Below, in pieces: positions 36,077-44,625 of a stretch of DNA of 64,000 nt. A program made the translations under genes and the position numbers. The stretch's first letter is position 1, and each line of letters starts with the position of its first letter. The stretch comes from Azorhizobium sp965227945 (GTDB lineage Bacteria; Pseudomonadota; Alphaproteobacteria; Rhizobiales; Xanthobacteraceae). Below the pieces are notes generated by a model. The model was given only the letters and a program-made list of their open reading frames with translations, ran no database searches and was not told the DNA's origin. The stretch lies in assembly GCA_965227945.1 (NCBI GenBank), contig CBDDGQ010000006.1, positions 1,178,001-1,242,000 on the forward strand, written 5' to 3'.

Positions 36077-36795
36077 GCCAGCTCCTCCAGAACCATCGGA
36101 AACAGGCGCTGATAGGCCTCGCCATAGGTCATGGCCCGGCCGGAATTGCGCCCACCCTGCATGCCGCGGTTCAAGGCCACCCGGGTGTAATATTCCCAAA
36201 GGTGCTTCTGCGCCGCCAGCACCTCGAACGCCTTGCGCTTCACCTCCCACACGTCGTCGATGTTGAGGATGACGTTGGGCTTGTAGTCGCACTGCTCCGG
36301 CTGGTGCGGCTCGAACAGGAACACCGGCGGGGCGGAATAGGCGCGGGCGGGGTCCGGCTTGTGGCCCGCCGCCTGGGCGATGATGCGGGCCTCCTGGGCG
36401 AGGCGCGTCGCCTCGGGATGATCCACATTGTAGGGATCGATCAGCGCGTGGGTGAGCACGAAGGCCGGCTTCTCCTCGCGATAGATATCGATCAACCGAT
36501 CAAGAATGGCTTCGGTGCCGCGCAGGGGATAATCGCCGGCGTCGAAGAATTCGATGGAGGCGCCGAGGATGGCGGCGGCTTCTTCCGCTTCCGCCTTGCG
36601 CTGGGCCTTGACCTCTTCCAGCTTCACGCCGGCGGTCTTCCAGGCCCACTGGCTTTCGCCGCGCTCGCCATAGGAGAGGCAGGCGATCTTCACCTTGTAG
36701 CCTTTGCGGGCGTGCAGAGCGATGGCGCCACCGGCGCGCCAGACGAAATCGCCGGGATGGGCGGTGACCACAAGGGCGGTCTTGGTTTGCGACAT
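36073..36795 (-). CDS. galB: 4-oxalomesaconate hydratase, PIG-L fold
   Basis: A 240-residue zinc-dependent PIG-L/LmbE-like protein. The metal motif reads AHPGDF at residues 14-19, followed by CLSYGERGES and DPYNVDHPEA; this variant of the usual AHPDDE, and the operon context, identify GalB rather than a sugar deacetylase. It hydrates 4-oxalomesaconate to 4-carboxy-4-hydroxy-2-oxoadipate. Start MSQTKTAL is chosen because the signature region begins directly after it and GAGGGTCCC precedes it. It overlaps galC by 4 nt. Confidence 0.88.
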   Translation of the reverse strand: MSQTKTALVVTAHPGDFVWRAGGAIALHARKGYKVKIACLSYGERGESQWAWKTAGVKLEEVKAQRKAEAEEAAAILGASIEFFDAGDYPLRGTEAILDRLIDIYREEKPAFVLTHALIDPYNVDHPEATRLAQEARIIAQAAGHKPDPARAYSAPPVFLFEPHQPEQCDYKPNVILNIDDVWEVKRKAFEVLAAQKHLWEYYTRVALNRGMQGGRNSGRAMTYGEAYQRLFPMVLEELA

Positions 36796-36832
36796 GGGAC
36801 CCTCTTCAAGCAAGACTGTGATCAGGTGCGGC

Positions 36833-37951
36833 TCATTCCGCCGCGAGCGCCGCTGGCAAAGCGGCGGTGACACCGGGGCGGATGAACACCCGGCCGTCGA
36901 ACAACGGCCGCGCGGTGCGCAGCAGCCCGGCGCGCTCTACCACCGGGCGCTCCACCGTGCCGCCCAGCTCCAGGCGCACGGAGAACTCGCCGGTGGGATG
37001 CTCCACCGAGAGCGTCTTCACCGCCCCCTCCGGCATCACCGCCACGGCGGCGGCGGGCGAGCCCGGCAGCGCGCAGGCGGTGGCGACCGTGACCGCCGCG
37101 AACACGCCGATGGAGGCGTGGCATTCGTGCGGGATGAAGCTGCGGGTGGAAACCGAGCCGCCCGCCTTGGGCGGGGCCACCAGGATCATCTTCGGCACCA
37201 CCTTGGGGCCCACATCGCCCAGATTCATCAGCGGGCCGGCGGCGAGGCGGATCTCTTCCAGCCGGGCCTTCAGCTCGGTGTCCTTGTCCAGCACATCGCG
37301 CGGCTCATAGCCGGTGCGACCCACGGAGGCCGCCGCCAGCACCACGCAGGGCATGCCGTTGTCGATCAAGGTCACCGGCACACCGGCCACGGTATCCACC
37401 ACATTGCCGGTGGGCAGCAGCGAACCGCATACCGAGCCGGCGGCATCCAGGAACACGATGGCCACCGGGCTGGCGGTGCCCGGAACGCCGTCGATGCGCG
37501 CGGTGCCGCCATAATCGGGTACGCCGTCTGGTGTTTCCACCGTCAGTTCGGCGATGGTCCCGGTATTGACCGTGCGCACCTTCACCCGCGTCTGCGGCGA
37601 AGTGGCCGAGATGAGCCCCCGCTCAATAGCGAACGGGGCGATGCCGGCGAGGATATTGCCGCAGTTAGGGGTGGTGTCCACGAGGGGCTTGTCCACCCCC
37701 ACCTGGCAGAACAGGAAGTCGATGTCGCAGCCCGGCAGATCGGACTTCGACACGATCGCCACCTTGCTGGTGAGCGGGTGGGCGCCGCCGATGCCGTCCA
37801 CCTGCCGCGGGTCGGGCGATCCCATGGCCGCCAGCAGCAGCGCATCGCGCTGGGCGATGTCCGCGGGCAGATCGGAGGCCAGGAAATAGGCGCCCTTGGA
37901 GGTGCCGCCGCGGATCATCATGCAGGGGATGGAAGTCTGGCTGCTCATCAT
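36833..37951 (-). CDS. galD: 4-oxalomesaconate tautomerase (PrpF family)
   Basis: A 372-residue PrpF/diaminopimelate-epimerase-fold protein. IPCMMIRGGTSKGAYF at the N-terminus, TPNCGNILAG near residue 95 and HECHASIGVF in the C-terminal half are typical. GalD interconverts keto and enol forms of 4-oxalomesaconate, feeding GalB. The ATG at 37951 overlaps the dctA stop (ATGA); the frame is also open upstream across dctA, but that extension is an antiparallel-free shadow of the dctA gene and not a fusion. Confidence 0.9.
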   Translation of the reverse strand: MMSSQTSIPCMMIRGGTSKGAYFLASDLPADIAQRDALLLAAMGSPDPRQVDGIGGAHPLTSKVAIVSKSDLPGCDIDFLFCQVGVDKPLVDTTPNCGNILAGIAPFAIERGLISATSPQTRVKVRTVNTGTIAELTVETPDGVPDYGGTARIDGVPGTASPVAIVFLDAAGSVCGSLLPTGNVVDTVAGVPVTLIDNGMPCVVLAAASVGRTGYEPRDVLDKDTELKARLEEIRLAAGPLMNLGDVGPKVVPKMILVAPPKAGGSVSTRSFIPHECHASIGVFAAVTVATACALPGSPAAAVAVMPEGAVKTLSVEHPTGEFSVRLELGGTVERPVVERAGLLRTARPLFDGRVFIRPGVTAALPAALAAE

Positions 37952-39273
37952 GCGGCCCTCGCCGGTTGCGCGTCCACATCCTCGCCATCGAGCACCCGCT
38001 TGAGGCGGTCCTCGTCGAGCGCGTTTTCCCATTTGGCCACCGCGATGGTGGCCACCGCATTGCCGATGAGATTGGTGGGGGTCAGGCCCTCGGACATCAG
38101 CCGATGGATGCCCAGCACCAGCGCAACGCTGGCCACCGGAATGGTGCCGGAGGAGGCGAGCGTCGCCGCCAAGACCACGAACGCCGCCCCGGCGATACCC
38201 GCCGCGCCCTTGGACGTGAGCAGCAGGATCAGCAGCAGGCCGATCTGGTGGCTGATGTCGAGATGGGTGTTGGTGGCCTGCGCCAGGAACACCGCCGCCG
38301 TCGCCAGATAGAGACAGGTGCCGTCCAGATTGAAGGAGTAGCCGGTGGGAATGACGAGACCCACCACGCTCTCTTCGCAGCCCGCCTTGGTCATCTTCAC
38401 CAGCATGCGGGGCAGCACGGTTTCCGACGAGGTGGTGGCGAACACGATCAGCAATTCCTCGCGAATGTAGCGGATCAGCTTGAAGATGCTGAAGCCGCAG
38501 AAATACGCGATGGGGCCGAGCACGCCGAACACGAAGATCAGGCAGGTGACATAGAAGCTGATGAGCAGATTGCCCAATGAGATCAGCGATCCGGCGCCGA
38601 ACTTGCCCACCGTGAAGGCGATGGCCCCGAACGCGCCCAGGGGCGCGGCCCACATGACGATGCCCACCACCTGGAACAGCATCTGCGAGACCGTCTCGGT
38701 GAGATCCACCACCGGCTTGCCACGCGGGCCGAGCCAGATGAGGCCGAAGCCGCACAGCACCGCGATGAACAGCACCTGCAGCACCTGGCCTTCGGCAAAG
38801 GCGCCGATGAAGGTGTTGGGGATGATGTTCATCAGGAAGGAGACGGTGTCGGTCTTCTCCGTCTGGGCCAGATAGCCCTTGATGGCGGTGGTATCCACCG
38901 TGGACAGGTCCACGTTCATGCCCACGCCGGGCTTCCAGAGATTGACCATCACCAGCCCGAGAATCAGCGCGACGGTGGTGACCAGCTCGAAATAGACCAG
39001 CGCCTTGACGGCGACCCGTCCCACCTTGGCCATGTCCGCCATCTTGGCGATGCCATGCACCACAGTGCAGAAGATGATCGGGGCGATCAGCATGCGGATC
39101 GCCTTGATGAAGGCATCTCCCAGCGGCTGCATCTTGGTGCCGAACTGCGGATAGAAATGCCCCACCAAGATGCCGATCACCATGGCGGCGATCACCTGCA
39201 CCCACAGCTGGGCATACCAGGCCCGCCTGGGCGACTTGGCCGCCAGCGGCGCGGCCATTCCGGTTACCGACAT
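37948..39273 (-). CDS. dctA: Dicarboxylate/cation symporter, DctA family
   Basis: A 441-residue inner-membrane symporter of the glutamate/C4-dicarboxylate family. Hydrophobic segments occur throughout; the first is VQVIAAMVIGILVGHFYP. The family signatures SSETVLPRML and SFNLDGTCLYL lie in the transport core (residues ~285-325). The start MSVTGMAA has GGGAGGG upstream. Position between the lactonase genes and galD suggests it imports the carboxylated substrate of this pathway, such as 2-pyrone-4,6-dicarboxylate or oxalomesaconate, rather than serving as the general succinate carrier. Confidence 0.92.
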   Translation of the reverse strand: MSVTGMAAPLAAKSPRRAWYAQLWVQVIAAMVIGILVGHFYPQFGTKMQPLGDAFIKAIRMLIAPIIFCTVVHGIAKMADMAKVGRVAVKALVYFELVTTVALILGLVMVNLWKPGVGMNVDLSTVDTTAIKGYLAQTEKTDTVSFLMNIIPNTFIGAFAEGQVLQVLFIAVLCGFGLIWLGPRGKPVVDLTETVSQMLFQVVGIVMWAAPLGAFGAIAFTVGKFGAGSLISLGNLLISFYVTCLIFVFGVLGPIAYFCGFSIFKLIRYIREELLIVFATTSSETVLPRMLVKMTKAGCEESVVGLVIPTGYSFNLDGTCLYLATAAVFLAQATNTHLDISHQIGLLLILLLTSKGAAGIAGAAFVVLAATLASSGTIPVASVALVLGIHRLMSEGLTPTNLIGNAVATIAVAKWENALDEDRLKRVLDGEDVDAQPARAA

Positions 39274-39325
39274 TCTTCCCTCCCAGGATGCATTTTTGCG
39301 GATCGCCGTATCACCGGCTTTGCGA

Positions 39326-40219
39326 TCAGGCGGCGTCGAAGCCGAACAGGCGGGCCGGATTGGCCACCAGCACCTTGTGCTGCAGCTCCGGCTCCGGGGC
39401 GAACAGCGGAATGAGGTCCACCAGGTCGCCGTCATTGGGCATGACCTTGACGTTGGGGTGCGGCCAGTCGGTGCCCCAGATCACCCGGTCGGGCGCGGTT
39501 TCCAGGATCTTGCGGGCGAACGGCACCGCGTCATGGAACGGCGGCCCCATGGTGGAGACGCGCTCGGCGCCGCAGATCTTCACCCAGCACTTCTCGTCCC
39601 GCTGCATCAGGTCGATGAGGGTGCGGAAGGGGGCCTGGTCGAGCCCCTCATTGGCCTGCACCCGGCCCATATGGTCGATGGTGTAGGGCACCGGCAAACG
39701 GGCCAGCAGGTCGGCATATTGGGGAAGGTCGATGGCATCGAAATGCAGATCGATGTGCCAGCCCAAGGGCGCCACCATGGCGACGATGCGGTCGAACACC
39801 TTCATGTCCGGCACGCCGCCCAGATGGCGTACGAAATTGAACCGGCAGCCGCGGAAGCCGCCGGCATTCAGCTCTTCCAGCCCCGTCTCGGTGATGGTGC
39901 CGTCGATATTGGCCACCGCCCGATACGCCCCGTTGGACTGGGCGATGGCATCCAGCGCCACCCGATTGTCGGTGCCGTGGACGCTGGCATTGACGATCAC
40001 CGCCCGCTCCACGCCGAGGGTGGCATGCAGCGCCTTGAACGCCGGCAGCGGCGCGTCGGGCGGGGTGTAGGAGCGCTTGGGATCATAGGGATAGAGATCG
40101 CCCGGCCCGAAGATGTGGCAATGGGTGTCGCAGGACAGCGGCGGCAGCTTGAAGGCCGGGGTCCGGGTATCCGGATCGGGGCCGGGGATGGTCTTGATGG
40201 GGCCGGGGGTCAAGGTCAT
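39326..40219 (-). CDS. ligI: 2-pyrone-4,6-dicarboxylate lactonase, cytoplasmic
   Basis: A 297-residue amidohydrolase-superfamily (COG3618) enzyme. The first metal/catalytic motif THCHIFGPG is at about residues 33-41, IDHMGR at about 184, and GTDWPHPN with the catalytic Asp at about 250. LigI opens the lactone ring of 2-pyrone-4,6-dicarboxylate to give 4-oxalomesaconate-type product, which GalD-GalB-GalC then degrade. There is no signal peptide. A close paralogue with a Tat signal lies directly upstream. Confidence 0.9.
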   Translation of the reverse strand: MTLTPGPIKTIPGPDPDTRTPAFKLPPLSCDTHCHIFGPGDLYPYDPKRSYTPPDAPLPAFKALHATLGVERAVIVNASVHGTDNRVALDAIAQSNGAYRAVANIDGTITETGLEELNAGGFRGCRFNFVRHLGGVPDMKVFDRIVAMVAPLGWHIDLHFDAIDLPQYADLLARLPVPYTIDHMGRVQANEGLDQAPFRTLIDLMQRDEKCWVKICGAERVSTMGPPFHDAVPFARKILETAPDRVIWGTDWPHPNVKVMPNDGDLVDLIPLFAPEPELQHKVLVANPARLFGFDAA

Positions 40220-40253
40220 GATGAACCTAATGGCTTTGATGAGCTAACGATGA

Positions 40254-41231
40254 TCAGGACGAGAAGCCGAACAGGCGGACCGGATTGTCCACCAGCAGCT
40301 TGTGCTGCTGTTTGGGGTCCGGTGCAAACTGGGGAATGAGGTCCACCAGCACCCCGTCATTGGGCATGGCGGGCACGTTGGGGTGCGGCCAGTCGGTGCC
40401 CCACAGGCAGCGATCCGGGGCCGCCGCGATCAGTGCCTGCGCGAACGGCACCGTGTCGGCATAAGGCGCGCCGGTAGCGGTCATGCGCTCGGGGCCGGTG
40501 ATCTTGATCCAGGATTTGTCGTCGGTGCGGATCAGATCCACCAGTGCCACGAACGGCCTCTGCTCCAGCCCGCCCGCCGCCTTGATCGTCCCCATGTGGT
40601 CGATCACATAAGGTACCGGCAGCTTGCGCAGGATGGGCACGAATTCTTCGATGATCGCTGGCTCAAGATAAAGATCCACGTGCCAGCCATAGGCTTTGAT
40701 CTTGTCCACCACCCCGTTGAACTTGGTCATGTCCGGGCGCCCGCCCAGCCGGCCGAGGAAGGTGAAGCGGCAGCCCTTGAAGCCGGCTTCGGTCAGTGCC
40801 AGCAATTCCTTGTCGGTGACGGTCTCGTCCACATTGGCGATGCCCTTGTAGGCGCCGTTGCTCTGGGCGATGGCATCGACGATCACCTGGTTGTCCAGGC
40901 CGTGGACGGTGGCATTGACCAGCACCGCCCGGGTGATGCCGATCTTGGCATGGACCTCGCGGAACATCTCCAGCGGCGCATCGTGCGGGGTGTAGCTGCG
41001 CTTGGCGGCGTAGGGATATTTCGAGTTGGGGCCGAAGATGTGGGTGTGGGTATCCACCGCGCCGGCGGGGGCCTTGTAGGTCGGGGTCTTGGTGTTGGGA
41101 TCCGGCGGCAGGATGGTGGGCGTCAGCGAAGGGGCGGCGGGTTTATCCTGCGCCTGCGCCGCGGGCAGGCCGGCGGAGGCGGTGGCGGCGGCAAGGCCCG
41201 CAAGACAGGTGCGCCTGGACATCTGTGCCAT
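40254..41231 (-). CDS. 2-pyrone-4,6-dicarboxylate lactonase-like amidohydrolase with Tat signal
   Basis: A 325-residue paralogue of the downstream ligI product, collinear with it over its whole mature length (THTHIFGPN, RSYTPHDAPL, VIDHMG, GTDWPHPN all conserved). The difference is the N-terminus: MSRRTCLAGLAAATASAG is a twin-arginine signal, cut after AAQAQ or nearby. The enzyme is therefore predicted to act in the periplasm. It arose by tandem duplication and lies 34 bp upstream of ligI. It could open the lactone before uptake. Confidence 0.87.
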   Translation of the reverse strand: MAQMSRRTCLAGLAAATASAGLPAAQAQDKPAAPSLTPTILPPDPNTKTPTYKAPAGAVDTHTHIFGPNSKYPYAAKRSYTPHDAPLEMFREVHAKIGITRAVLVNATVHGLDNQVIVDAIAQSNGAYKGIANVDETVTDKELLALTEAGFKGCRFTFLGRLGGRPDMTKFNGVVDKIKAYGWHVDLYLEPAIIEEFVPILRKLPVPYVIDHMGTIKAAGGLEQRPFVALVDLIRTDDKSWIKITGPERMTATGAPYADTVPFAQALIAAAPDRCLWGTDWPHPNVPAMPNDGVLVDLIPQFAPDPKQQHKLLVDNPVRLFGFSS

Positions 41232-41309
41232 GGTCGGTCTCCCGGTGGGTCCGGCCCCTTTTGGGGCGCTGTTTTTTGCGGACGCGTGAACTGAGGTTTT
41301 GGGCCTGGC

Positions 41310-42125
41310 TCAGGGTTTGGGCTTGGCGCCGCGCTCCTGCGCCTCGGCCACGGCGCGGGCGAGATCGCTCACCACGCCGATGTCGGCCAGCATGTCGGCG
41401 GCCTCGCGCATTTCGGCGGCACGGCGGATCCCGTGGGTGGCCACGCGCTCGGCCATGGTATCGGCCAAGGTTGCGAAATCCATGCCGGGGAAGCTGGCGC
41501 TGAGCGAGCCGAATACCTCGTCCTCCACCTGGAAGCTGCGGGCGGCGGTGGCGCAATCCACGATCAGCGCCTCGATGCCCTTCACCATGATGGAGCGGCA
41601 GAGCTTCATGGCCGAGGCCCGGCCATGGGTTTGCGACACCGCGCGGATGTTCAGGCCCAGCGGGGTCAGCGCCTCAACCATGGCCTGTGCCTGCGGCCCG
41701 CCGGCCAGGATCGGCACCGCGATCCGCGGCGCCCCCACCGGGGCCATCACCGCGCCTTCCACATAATCGGCGCCGCCGGCCTCCACCAGGCGGGCGGCGG
41801 CGGTCTTGGTGTGGGGGGCAGCCGAATTGAGATCCACCAGCACCTGGCCCGGGCGCAGATAGGTGGCGGCCTGTTCGGCCACCGCCAGCACCGCGTCCGC
41901 CGTGACGGCAGAGAAGACGATGTCGGCGCCCTGGGCCGCGTCGGCCGCGCTGGTCGAGGCACGGGCACCGACGGCGGCGGCGCGCGCCTGCAGGGGCCCG
42001 GCAAGGTCAGTCCGTTCGAACTTGATGTCATAGACCGCGACGGACGCGGCGCCATTCTTCATGAGATCGGTGGCGAAGATGGTGCCCACCTCGCCAAAGC
42101 CGATGATCCCGATGCGTGGCGCCAT
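41310..42125 (-). CDS. NAD(P)-binding beta-hydroxyacid dehydrogenase-like protein, DUF1932 type
   Basis: A 271-residue two-domain dehydrogenase. The Rossmann motif GIIGFGEVG is at residues 5-13, and VDLNSAAPHTK near residue 102 is the 6-phosphogluconate/3-hydroxyisobutyrate dehydrogenase signature; the all-helical C-terminal half is DUF1932-like (AMKLCRSIMVKGIEAL). It probably oxidises or reduces a hydroxyacid linked to the aromatic pathway, but the substrate is not visible. Start MAPRIGII is chosen because the fold begins there. It lies between the lactonase genes and the LysR gene. Confidence 0.8.
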   Translation of the reverse strand: MAPRIGIIGFGEVGTIFATDLMKNGAASVAVYDIKFERTDLAGPLQARAAAVGARASTSAADAAQGADIVFSAVTADAVLAVAEQAATYLRPGQVLVDLNSAAPHTKTAAARLVEAGGADYVEGAVMAPVGAPRIAVPILAGGPQAQAMVEALTPLGLNIRAVSQTHGRASAMKLCRSIMVKGIEALIVDCATAARSFQVEDEVFGSLSASFPGMDFATLADTMAERVATHGIRRAAEMREAADMLADIGVVSDLARAVAEAQERGAKPKP

Positions 42126-42239
42126 GGCGCGTCGTCTCCCGTTCGGCGCTGTGTCGCGCTCTGTTGCGGCGACCTTGGCGGAAGCGGGCGGCATGAATCA
42201 AATGACAAATTTTCCGCGATTAGTGAAAACCTTGCATCT

Positions 42240-43142
42240 TCAGGCGGGGCGCCGGCCCCCGAGGCGGGCGCGGATCAGCGTCAACAGCGCATCCGCCGCC
42301 GGAGAGAGCGGCGCGCCGCGTTTGGTGAACACGGCGAGCGTGCGGGTGACGGAGGGGTTGCGCAGCGCCAGCAAAGCCAGGCCGGGCGCGCGGGCCACGT
42401 CCAGCGCCAGCTTGGGCACCACGGTGAGGCCGATGCCCGCCTGCACCATGCTCACCGCCGTCTGCACATGCTGCACCTCATAGCGCCAGTTGAGGCTCTC
42501 GCGCCGGCTGCCGAGGGCGTCGTCGATCAGCGCCCGGTTGCCCGCCTGCGGGCTGATGCGGATCAGCGGCGTGCCTTCCAGATCCCCCCACGCCACGGAC
42601 TTGCCGGCGGCGAACGGATGGTCGGCGGGGCACAGCAGCAGAAACGCCTCCTTGCGCAGCGGCGTCATTTCCAGATCCCACACGGCGGCGGTGACGATGC
42701 CGATGCCGAACTCCGCCGCCCCCGAGCGCACCAGCCCGGCGATCTCGGAGGCGGAATTGTCATAGACCTTCACCGCCACCCCGGGATGGCTGCGGGCGAA
42801 CTCCTGCAAGGCCAGCGGCAGATGGTTGGCGGCGATGGTGGGCAGGCACCCGAGCGCGATGCGCGCCTGATGCTGGCGGGCCTTCTCGCGCAGCAGGTCC
42901 ACTTCGCCCGCCAGTTCCGCCAAAGCCCGCCTCGCCTTGGGCAGCAGGCTTTCGCCATCGGGGGTCAGCGTCACCTGCCTTGTGGTGCGGATCAGCAGGC
43001 GGATGCCGAGGTCATCCTCCAGTTTCTTCATGCGGTGGGAGAGCGCGGTCTGCGACAGATTGAGATGCGCCGCCGCGCGCAGGAACGAGCCCCGCTCGGC
43101 AATGGCCAGGAACGCCTGAAGGCCCAGGAAATCGATCCGCAT
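42240..43142 (-). CDS. LysR family transcriptional regulator
   Basis: A 300-residue LysR protein. The N-terminal winged helix-turn-helix (FLAIAERGSFLRAAAHLNLS at about residues 11-30) is followed by the linker helix and a periplasmic-binding-protein-like effector domain. It is on the same strand as the pathway genes and 114 bp upstream of them instead of divergent, so it could be cotranscribed. It probably activates the operon in response to an aromatic acid or pathway intermediate. Confidence 0.92.
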   Translation of the reverse strand: MRIDFLGLQAFLAIAERGSFLRAAAHLNLSQTALSHRMKKLEDDLGIRLLIRTTRQVTLTPDGESLLPKARRALAELAGEVDLLREKARQHQARIALGCLPTIAANHLPLALQEFARSHPGVAVKVYDNSASEIAGLVRSGAAEFGIGIVTAAVWDLEMTPLRKEAFLLLCPADHPFAAGKSVAWGDLEGTPLIRISPQAGNRALIDDALGSRRESLNWRYEVQHVQTAVSMVQAGIGLTVVPKLALDVARAPGLALLALRNPSVTRTLAVFTKRGAPLSPAADALLTLIRARLGGRRPA

Positions 43143-43213
43143 GGCCCTTCACTGGCACAGCGCCCGCACGGAGGAAAGGGGCGGGGCAAGGATGGGTCCG
43201 ACCCACGGCCGGA

Positions 43214-43513
43214 TCAGTCGTCCAGGTCGTGGTGCCCGACATCGCGGAAGCCGCTGAGCACACGGACCACTTCAATGACTTCGGCGCTTAAACGGTAGAA
43301 GACGATATAGCCACCGACCGGGAAGCTGCGCAGGCCGGCGCCCAGTTCCGGGCGCGCCCGCCCCATGGCGGGATGATCGGCGATGCCGCGCACGGCCGCA
43401 TCGATGCGATCGAGGATCCGGTCCGCTGCCGCCTCGCTGTCATCGGCGATGTACGCCCAGATCTCCAGCAGATCCTGGCGGGCCAGCGGCTTCCGGGCGA
43501 CGTCATGCGTCAC
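43214..43513 (-). CDS. parE: ParE/RelE family toxin
   Basis: A 99-residue toxin of the ParE branch. LARQDLLEIWAYIADDSEAAAD (a shortened start here) and DHPAMGRARPELGAGLRSFP are the typical helix and loop, ending with VIEVVRVLSGFRD. ParE-type toxins act on DNA gyrase. Its start overlaps the ParD gene by 11 bp, so the antitoxin is made first and translation is coupled. Confidence 0.9.
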   Translation of the reverse strand: MTHDVARKPLARQDLLEIWAYIADDSEAAADRILDRIDAAVRGIADHPAMGRARPELGAGLRSFPVGGYIVFYRLSAEVIEVVRVLSGFRDVGHHDLDD

Positions 43514-43766
43514 GCCGGCGGGCTTTCCTCTGGCGGGCCTCGCGCTTGATCTCGGTCATATCGAGTGGTTCTGACGGCCCGCTTTTCAGGCCCGCATCAA
43601 TGTCCGCCCGCAGGGCATCGAGTTTGGCCTGCCGGATGGTCTCCCGCTCTTCCAGCAGGCGCAAACCGTCACGCACCACTTCGCTGGCATTGGCATAGCG
43701 CCCGCTTTGCAGCAGACGCTGGATCAGGCCCTCGAAATGGGCGCCCAGGCTGTAGCTCGACGCCAT
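43503..43766 (-). CDS. parD: ParD-like antitoxin
   Basis: An 87-residue antitoxin. The N-terminal half (SSYSLGAHFEGLIQRLLQSG and NASEVVRDGLRLLEERE) is the ribbon-helix-helix of the CC2985/ParD type; the C-terminal half is charged and probably wraps the toxin. First gene of the pair. A dyad 18 bp upstream of its start is the likely autoregulatory operator. Confidence 0.9.
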   Translation of the reverse strand: MASSYSLGAHFEGLIQRLLQSGRYANASEVVRDGLRLLEERETIRQAKLDALRADIDAGLKSGPSEPLDMTEIKREARQRKARRRDA

Positions 43767-43783
43767 GTCGGCCCCTCCAGATG

Positions 43784-43800
43784 ATGCTAAAAATTAGCAT
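43784..43800. promoter_or_regulatory. Probable ParD operator
   Basis: ATGCTAA-AAA-TTAGCAT is a perfect 7-bp inverted repeat with a 3-nt spacer, AT-rich in GC-rich surroundings, immediately upstream of parD. ParD antitoxins repress their own promoter by binding such dyads. Confidence 0.7.
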
Positions 43801-43854
43801 TAGATGCGACAGGAGGACAAGCCGGCGCCCGGACGGTCGCGGATCGCCTGCCGT

Positions 43855-44625
43855 CTACCCCGCCGCGCTCATGGAGGAGCGGAAGGCCCAGGCGGCCATG
43901 CGGCGTTCCAGCACCGCGAACACCGCGTACATGGCGATGCCCTCGATGGCGAGCGCCAGCAGGCCGGCGAAGACCAACGGCATCTGGAAATTGGAGCCGG
44001 CCTGCACCATCAGATGGCCCACCCCTGCATTGGCGCCGATGGTCTCGGACACCACCGCGCCGACGAAGGCCAAGGTGATCGCCACCTTCAGCGCCCCGAA
44101 CAAATAGGGCGCGGTACGCGGGATGCCCACCTTGCGCATGATGTCGAGCTTGCTGGCGCCCAGGGCTCGCAGCACGTCCTCAAGCTCCGGCTCGGTGGTG
44201 GCAAGGCCGGTGGCCACATTCACCACGATCGGGAAGAAGGAGATCAGGAAGGCGGTGAGGATGGCCGGGATTTCGCCGATGCCGAACCACATGATCAGGA
44301 TCGGCACCACCGCCACCTTGGGGATGGAGTTGAAGCCGATCATCACCGGATAGAGCCCGCGATAGATCGCCCGCGACCAGCCCACCACCAGCCCCAAGGC
44401 GATGCCGAACACCACCGCCAGGATGAAGCCGGCCACCGTGGTCCAGAGCGTGACGAAGGAATTCTTCAGCAGCGGCCACCAATAATGCCCGGCGGCGGCG
44501 AAGATGGCGCTGGGCGCCGGCAGGATGAAGCTGTCGATCTTGAACAGGCGGCAGGCCGCCTCCCAGATCACGAACAGCGCCACCGTAAAGGCGACGGGGG
44601 TGATGTCCTCGGCTGCGATCTTCAT
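43855..44625 (-). CDS. ABC transporter permease, NitT/TauT (SsuC-like) type
   Basis: A 256-residue inner-membrane subunit with about six hydrophobic segments (for example AGFILAVVFGIALGLVVGW). The EAA-type loop reads LEDVLRALGASKLDIMRKVG (about residue 155), the contact for the ATPase. Its start overlaps the ATPase stop by 4 nt (ATGA). It is the third gene of a binding protein-ATPase-permease operon. Confidence 0.92.
   Translation of the reverse strand: MKIAAEDITPVAFTVALFVIWEAACRLFKIDSFILPAPSAIFAAAGHYWWPLLKNSFVTLWTTVAGFILAVVFGIALGLVVGWSRAIYRGLYPVMIGFNSIPKVAVVPILIMWFGIGEIPAILTAFLISFFPIVVNVATGLATTEPELEDVLRALGASKLDIMRKVGIPRTAPYLFGALKVAITLAFVGAVVSETIGANAGVGHLMVQAGSNFQMPLVFAGLLALAIEGIAMYAVFAVLERRMAAWAFRSSMSAAG

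Noticed and set aside
36833..39205. Apparent 790-residue fusion extending galD upstream across dctA
   Set aside because: The upstream part is the dctA coding sequence read in the wrong frame; galD has its own ATG overlapping the dctA stop.
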